64,000 nt of DNA from Chalciporus piperatus (Eukaryota; Basidiomycota; Agaricomycetes; Boletales; Boletaceae). The translations under genes were made by a program, and so were the position numbers. How positions within the stretch are numbered: the stretch's first letter is position 1; each line of letters opens with the position of its first letter. Under the pieces are notes generated by a model, which made no database searches, was not told the origin of the DNA, and saw nothing but the letters and a program-made list of their open reading frames with translations. Positions 57,641 to 64,000 of this stretch are shown in pieces. The stretch spans positions 62,001 to 126,000 of the forward strand of contig JBBPTG010000038.1 of NCBI GenBank assembly GCA_038093975.1, given 5' to 3'.

Positions 57641-60064
57641 ATGCCTGTGAAAAGGTCACGGTCTTCCGCATCCATTGCTAGCGACCACCCGGGTGTTCCT
57701 GCCGGCCAAGGTCCATCAAAGTACCCCCGTGCTGACTCAGCAACTTTTTCACGAGCAAGTTCCGTTGATGAATACCCCCTGAAGGTACACATCATACCTG
57801 CCAAACTTGCTGCTGGCGAGCTGGCGAGCCTCATCGGTCTTGTCGAGAGCAGCTGTGGTGACAAGGATAGTGTTCCGAAACTTGAATTGGCAGATGTCGA
57901 CCAAGCCAGCGTCATCGTGACTGCCGTGCGTACGAGGCCTCGCCTTGAGCGGCATGTTCCCTGGGATCTTGCGGTTTGTGTGCCAATGATCAGCTTCACA
58001 CTTTGCATTGATTGGACCTCATAGAAAACCAAGGCGATAGTCACTCCGGATTGGCTAAGTGATTCAATGAAAACCAGGGCGCTTCGGCCGTGCGGGGGAT
58101 ATTCGGCACTCGCTGATCTTCACAATGAGACTGTAGAAAAATGCCTTGAAACCAAAGCCAGCACGTCTCGACCTCTCTCACCGTCATCAAGAGATCGTTC
58201 GCAAGCTCCAACTTCGATACCCCCGGAAGGTGGTGCGAAGGAATCTGATCTTTCAACATTGAATTACTTGGCACGTTTCAGTTGTCAGCGAGCGTCCCCC
58301 CTCATCTGCACAAACCAAGACTTGGTTGAAGAGTTGAATATCCTTCGCAAATCCAGATTTTTTGAAGGGGAGGAGAGAAGCATGTTAAGTTATGCTCGAG
58401 CCATTGCCGTGAGCATTCTGGAATTGTTCTGTGTATTTACCGCAGTTGTAACTGTGCATCCCCCAGGCCATCAAAGGTGGGTTAGAAAACCATGTCACCG
58501 CCTCTCAATATTCAGGGGAGACTCAGCCTATCCCTACCGTTTCAACGACAAAACCCCGAGGGACGCTATTGCGAAGCTGCCATATCTTGGCTCTAAACTC
58601 GTTGCCATGGTAAAATGACCCTACAGCCCGCTTTATTGTCCTTCTGATGACCCACCTAGGTCGAGGAATTTATAAAGACTGGACAGGTATCCGAAGCCCG
58701 TAAGCTCAGTGCATATGCTTGCTTGCCTCGGTTAAAACCATTCTGCCATCGCAGAGACAATATTATTCTCTCAACGATTCGCGTCCCTCTCCGCATTCAA
58801 TACGATACACGGTGTTGGACCTCACACCGCCAGACGACTTTATTCCCTTGGCTTACAAACCATCGAGGACATGGAAAAATATTATGAAGTTACACCGGGG
58901 ATCTCGCATGAGGACGCCACAACTCTTTTCGAAGGAAAACACGGCGAAGAAGCTGCCACGGAGAAGTCTATCAAGATTGCTCTGTCGCTCAGACACGACT
59001 TGAACAAGACGTGAGTCACCTCGAATACTTTGGAGCCGCACTTCTGTTGCTCGGAACCTGAAATGCCTTCAGAATTCCATCCAATGAAGTCGAGGAAATC
59101 CACCGAGTTGTCATGCAAGAATTGGAGTCCATCGGGGAAGGTTACACCAGTGTCATCGCAGGCAGGTTAGTTCAACTGATTGTATTTTGAGGCCTTCTTC
59201 CATGCACCCACATGGATCCCAACCAGCTATCGACGAGGAAAACCAGAAAGCAACGATGTCGATATCGTCATCACACATACAGACACGAACAGGGGTGTTG
59301 AGAATGTCCGGGGTCTTTCTAAGAAGCTAGTAAAAAGGCTTCACGAGCGTGGTGAGCCCTATCCACGGATCTGCCAATCATTTTGGCTCATGCCCTCCGT
59401 TTCAAGGGCTTGTCAAGCATGTGTTGAGTAAGTCTGAATGATCGCAGCGGCCAGATAACCCCTGAACGTCCATGTATCAGACATGACTGGTCATCATGCC
59501 CATAACGTCTTTCGAACACACCACTGGGATTCACTCGAGAAAGCATTGACGGTGTTTTTACTCCCTCCGGACTCGACACCTAACCAGGTGTACCGGCGCG
59601 TGGACTTGATTTTTGCCACCCCAGGAGTATTCTGGACTGCGGTGGTTGGTTGGTCAGTCTAAGATACTCACATAGGAAATGGGTGTAGATGTTAACCATT
59701 TCCATCCCCCCTCTTCAGGACTGGATCAACCATGTTCGAACGGGACCTCCGTCTTTGGGCGAAAGGAAGGTGAGCCCGTTTTCCAAGTAGAAAGACCAGA
59801 CATGCGGGCGAAAGGAAGGTGAGCCCGTTTTCCAAGTAGAAAGACCAGACATGCTGACACGAACGCGATAGGGGAATGAAGTTTGATTCTTCCGGGATGT
59901 GAGCACGCTGCCGTTTCTTCCCTTTCGCACGCTCGATCTTTAATAGACGACCCAGAACCCGACGACACGACTCTAAACTATTTTTCCCAAAAACCGAGCG
60001 TGAAGTATTCGATATCTTGGGTCTGCCGTGCATCCCTCCGGCGCTGAGAAACGCAGACCTCTGA
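57641..60064 (+). CDS. POL4: Family X DNA polymerase (Pol IV/lambda/mu-like) with BRCT domain
   Basis: Gap-filling polymerase of non-homologous end joining and base-excision repair. MPVKRSRSSASIASD, then a BRCT domain (VHIIPAKLAAGELASLIGLV to AIVTPDWLSDSM). HhH and 8-kDa region: LNILRKSRFFEGEERSMLSY, AIAKLPYLGSKLVAMVEEF, FNTIHGVGPHTARRLYSLG. Palm: GSYRRGKPESNDVDIVITH with two catalytic Asp, then YRRVDLIFATPGVFWTAVVG with the third. Thumb: GSTMFERDLRLWAKG, MKFDSSG, RRHDSKLFFPKTEREVFDIL, GLPCIPPALRNADL-stop. About eleven introns; all frames join. A 49-bp tandem duplication covers one splice donor. All catalytic residues intact. Confidence 0.92.
59757..59854 (+). repeat. Perfect 49-bp tandem duplication spanning an exon end and splice donor of POL4
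   Basis: Copies 59757-59805 and 59806-59854 are identical. Each holds the exon end GGGCGAAAGGAAG, donor GTGAGC and 36 nt of intron. Only the first donor keeps the reading frame, since 49 is not a multiple of three. Confidence 0.95.
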
Positions 60065-60737
60065 ATGTATTGCATGTTATGTATTGGCAAAGTATTTTAC
60101 CGCTGTACATATCGTTATTGCTGACTTGGGTTTATCGGCCCCCTTGTGAATTCACAAATAACCAGATCGGACACGGTGCCAGTGGAACTTGAATTTTGAC
60201 CTGAGAAGAAGTTGTACAGTACTGTATATTCCACGATTCTGATCCGACTACTGTATTTGCTCACGGTTCGATCAAAGCGCCCTTGAAGGCTGTGACGAGG
60301 CGGACGGCAGAATTGATCCAGTAATGCAAGGGGCCACAGTAGGTTCTGTCCTGTCAAAGTGTCAATTGCAATAATAAAACCACCACCACATCGGAAAATG
60401 CGGAGATAAGATGGGTTAACGCTCAGATGTCATTCGACCCCTTCCCAGTAGGATATGGATATGATGTGCGCCATGTGGCGGATTAACTCCGAGAGTGACG
60501 GACGTGAAAGATTGGCACAAAAATCGGGAAACAAGGAGATCCGAACCATCCATGGAAGTGATTGAACGGTCTTCTAACTCTCCACTGGTGAGAGTGGGAT
60601 GCAGCGTCGACATCGTAGTGCGTCAGTAAGTTAGCATCCCGTCCGCCAAAGAATGAATGATGATCCCTGTAGGATCAATTCGATTATTGCCATGACATAC
60701 TCGAGCATTATTGTACAGCTAAGGGGGGTTTCGTATC
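60065..60737. other. Intergenic between convergent POL4 and GCDH
   Basis: Two gene 3' ends; no other feature recognised. Confidence 0.45.
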
Positions 60738-62886
60738 TCAGTTGACGAATGCCTGGATGCCCGTCAATGCCTTGCCCATGATGAGGGTATGGATATCCTT
60801 GAAAAAAAAAAGCCATCAGTATCAGCATCCACGTCGGGGGCCATCGTTCAACCCCCTGATTCATCGAAAGCACACATACATAAGTTCCTATTCCCCGGAA
60901 GATTTTCGGATAAGCAAACGTCCGACCAAAAATAGGTTCGTTCATTAAAGAGACATACCTTCATAAGTATTCACCACCTGCAAGTTTGCAACATGACGTC
61001 CAACATGGTACCTTGGAAAAAAAAGCAAAGCGATCAGGTCCGTGCACACACGATCGACGGAAAGAAAGAATAGGATCATGACCCAGGAGCTAAAAACTCA
61101 CTCATCCGACGATGCATTTCCGCCCAAAATGTCCAATACGATTCTGGCATGTTGGAGAGCCTTCCCGCAATTGTTACGCTTTACCAAACTGATCATCTCG
61201 GGCGCTACTTTGCCAGCGTCTTTCAGACGACCGACTTGTAGACTGGCCTGCAAACCCAGTGCGATCTCAGTCTGCGCATCCACGAGCTTCTTCTGCACGA
61301 GTTGGAACGAGGCGAGCGGGCGCTTGAATTGTTTACGCTCAAGTGCATATGCGAGCGTCCGGTTAACACAGTCTTCCAAAGCACCCATTGCACCCCACGA
61401 GATACCGTACCTGTTGATCAATCATTCGTCATTGAAAATAGCGTCATCGGCACAAACGTACCGTGCGCTATTCAGACACGAGAACGGAGCACCAAGCCCC
61501 TGACCATTAGGAAGAAGGTTGTCATGTGGGACTTTCACTGAGTCCATGAAGATGGACCCTGTGAGAGACGCACGAAGGGCAACCTTGTTTTTGATCGGCG
61601 GGGCCTCAAGTCCTTTCATCCCCTGTTGTTCTCTGTGTTTAGCGAGGGAATCATAGCACGGCAAGGCGCTTATGACATGCCTTCTCTAGAATGAACCCTC
61701 GAATCTTGCCGTCCCATTTACACCGAGCCCAAATAACGAAGATGTCACTAGATTTCCGGATTGAGTAAGCTTTGGCGGAAGGAAAGGAAATATAATGTAC
61801 GCTATTGGTGCATTCGTTATCCAGGTTTTACTTCCGTTGAGGATGAACCCGCCGTCCGCCGTTTCCTCCGCGGTTGTTTCCATTCCCGAAGGGTCAGATC
61901 CATGATTTGGTTCAGTCAATCCCTGGATAAGTAAAGAATCATGAGTGACGGGCATACAGTCGGAGCAGCCGTTACGACATACGAAGCAGCCCACAAGCTC
62001 TGCATTGGCTACAAAACGTTCACTTCAGCTTCGTTCAACGAACGTTCAGCCTCGAAGAATTACCCAGACGTGGCAGATATTTCTCCTTCTGCGCCTCCGT
62101 ACCAAACTCGTTGATAGGATGCATCACGAGTGACGACTGCACCGACGCCATCGACCGGTACCCCGAATCCACTCTAGGGGGGTAGGTGAGAAGGATCGGC
62201 ATAATTCAGGCACATACACTTGTCATGCAACCAACCTTTCAATCTCTCGTGCGATTAGACCATATGCAACGTTACTGACCCCGGCACACCCATAACCTTT
62301 GATTGTCGCACCAAGAAGGCCCAGCTTCCCCATTTCGGGCAGGATGTCATGGTTGAACTCTGAACAGTGAGCATGCGGTTCAGTAACGAGACGTGGTTAT
62401 ATATATACGAGGGATTGCTTACCTTCTGTTCGCCAGCCTTCCAGGACACGGGGCGCGAGGTTTTCCTACTGGGACGAAGGGAGTTGTAGTTGTAGGTCTG
62501 AAAAGGTGAGGACTGAGACGTGCCTGGCAGTATTCTCGTGCAGTATCTCTGAAAGTCCATTGGTCAGTACATGCGGAAGGAATGAGTGGAAGGCCGCGTG
62601 CCTGATTGCAATCTCCTCTTCTGTGAGCAAGGACTCAAGCTCGAGTGGGTCCTACCTCGAGCGTGAGCGAATCAAGGTGGATGAACGGGAGCATAGAACC
62701 TCACGGCTGGATTGTAGGATGCGTACCCTGAAGCTATTCGTACCTCGATATTAAGTCTAGCAAAGAGCATCATAAGACAGGGCGCGTACCACGAGCCGGA
62801 ATGGTAGTCGCGAAGGTTCGTGTGGCCAATGCTGGATGTCCAACGGTTCGGCTCGAAATGCGCAAAAGACGTGTAGCAGACATCAT
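60738..62886 (-). CDS. GCDH: Glutaryl-CoA dehydrogenase, mitochondrial (acyl-CoA dehydrogenase family)
   Basis: Oxidises and decarboxylates glutaryl-CoA to crotonyl-CoA in lysine/tryptophan breakdown, FAD-dependent. N-terminus [18 protein letters not shown] is rich in Arg/Ser like a mitochondrial presequence. Spliced blocks: [155 protein letters not shown], then catalytic Glu in [20 protein letters not shown], ending [12 protein letters not shown]. Three introns start with GC (donors at 62596-62601, 62518-62523 and 61675-61680), and one exon is 8 nt (60880-60887). Confidence 0.93.
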
Positions 62887-63142
62887 TCTGGGCGCGACGA
62901 GTAGATGGAGCAGGAGTTAGATGAAGTGCAACCGAAGGTGTAGTGGATGGTGGGGTTCGGGACTATCGGGTTCAACGAAGCTCTCGGAACGGAACTAATT
63001 CTCTAGCCGACTTCTCTAAGGGGTTCACTAGAAAATCACTCCAAGAGAGATGGTCTCAAATCACCCGGACCACATGGTATATGAGTCCTTGCTCATGGGG
63101 TGAAGTTACAAGGGAAACGAGTAGTTAAAGCAGAGCCACAAA

Positions 63143-64000
63143 TCACGTCTTTCCCCCGCGCCTTCCCCCGGACGCCTCCTGGTTTCCCTCGCCCTTGAGG
63201 ATATCTGCGAAACTTTGTTTCAAGCTCTCTCGCATGCGCTCGGGCGTCTCAGGCTCCTCTGCGGCATCAGCCTCTGATTCCTTCCTTCGTCTTGAGAGAG
63301 GTTCAGACAAGGGTTCCCATACATCCCGCCTCGACGCTGTCTTGGCTGAACGGGATCTAGAAGAGGAAGAAGATACCGAGCTTCGTGAAGAGGACGCCGG
63401 TTCGGAGACAGATTCGGATTGTTCCTGTGTGTCCTTTTCGTCGGTACGTTGTTGCTGCCACATCTCCGGGAATGATGGGTCAGGAATATCGAGTATCTGA
63501 CTCCATTTGTTCAGAGCCATACGCATGTTAATGCTGTCTATCGGGAGAGGGTCTTGAGCTGGACCAGTAAACGGAGAAGATTCATAAAGCGGTTTCAAGG
63601 GTGCGAAACCACCCCATTCCAATAACGAGTGTCCGACCAAAGCCTTCATTGAGCGTGAACGATAGGGAGGTCTTAGAGCACTCCTGAAAGTTAACGGTTT
63701 ATCTAGAGAGTGCAGTCATTTCACGTCGTGCTCGCAATGGAGTGCAAAGCATACCTGATCGTTTGACGGACACTTCCATTTTTCTTGAGTCCCGTGACTG
63801 ACTTTTCGAGTCAAAAGGTAGGAAGTCGAAGCCCACACCGCGTTGCTCTGGTTTAAGAAGAGGTTTGAGGTCATCCAAACTAGGCCCACCCTCCGGACGA
63901 GTCGTTGGAGGAAGCGCTACCGGCAACTTTGCACCTCCCATTGGAACACGGCTCCATGATTCGGGAGATTCGAATGCGGCCCAGCAAATTGCCTGGTAGG
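63143..64000 (-). CDS. Unrecognised protein, 5' end beyond the right window edge
   Basis: Two exons visible. The right one carries PVALPPTTRPEGGPSLDDLK, PLLKPEQRGVGFDFLPF and KMEVSVKRS; a 52-nt intron joins in frame to DKPLTFRSALRPPYRSRSMK, then LVGHSLLEWGGFAPLKPLYE, a Ser/Glu/Arg-rich low-complexity stretch, and SLKQSFADILKGEGNQEASG-GRRGGKT-stop. No catalytic motif or known domain recognised. It is probably a basidiomycete-restricted protein with a disordered C-terminus. Confidence 0.7.

Noticed and set aside
59692..60090. Minus frame with repeated STWKTGSPSF-type peptide
   Set aside because: An artefact of the 49-bp duplication read on the wrong strand of POL4.
62744..62756. 13-nt microexon near the GCDH N-terminus
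   Set aside because: It would need a 33-nt intron and breaks the phase; a 23-nt exon at 62705-62727 with normal introns fits the frame.

Overview
The window is nuclear DNA from a filamentous basidiomycete. Nearly every gene has many 45-80 nt GT-AG introns, and the gene set fits an agaricomycete: SWR1 remodeller, PKA, secreted GH16 glucanase, tandem sedolisins, alpha-arrestin and Pol X. A Rhizoctonia/Cantharellales-type genome is a guess. No tRNA, rRNA or CRISPR was recognised. Gene ends come from hand-splicing frames, so individual exon borders may be slightly off.

Layout. 1-5.1 kb holds three early-secretory-pathway genes side by side: an L-type cargo lectin (cut by the left edge), the KDEL/HDEL receptor ERD2, and divergently a membrane J-domain protein. 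5.4-8.6 kb holds a homeodomain-like protein and a PKA catalytic subunit. 9.18-12.66 kb is a young non-LTR retrotransposon copy with a 15-bp target duplication; its 5' hairpin-rich leader is joined to the C-terminal part of ORF2. 12.8-14.5 kb is a secreted GH16 glucanase, followed by a decayed one-exon copy of nagA. 16.5-22.1 kb is SWR1, then a small COX14-like membrane protein. 23.2-29.4 kb is a tandem pair of secreted S53 peptidases (sedolisins).

29.4-32.2 kb has no confident gene but contains a threefold degenerate repeat. 32.2-36.8 kb holds a four-TM protein and an alpha-arrestin with PPxY motifs. 38.5-40.5 kb is the intact nagA. 40.7-42.6 kb holds two DNA-transposon relics side by side: a pogo/Tigger-like element with TA duplication and a hairpin-rich TIR element with a TCGAG duplication. 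43.1-49.8 kb is an amidase pair flanking an FSH1-type serine hydrolase, all on the minus strand. 50.7-54.5 kb holds NMN adenylyltransferase and an ATF6/CREB-like bZIP factor. 57.6-60.1 kb is a family X DNA polymerase. 60.7-62.9 kb is mitochondrial glutaryl-CoA dehydrogenase. The right edge cuts an unrecognised gene.

Functional threads: secretion (lectin, ERD2, J protein), extracellular polymer degradation (GH16, sedolisins), and nitrogen or amino-sugar scavenging (amidases, nagA). The most notable non-gene signals are microexons of 8, 10 and 17 nt, four GC-AG introns (three in one gene), a 49-bp tandem duplication that copies a splice donor inside the polymerase gene, and the mobile-element structures.
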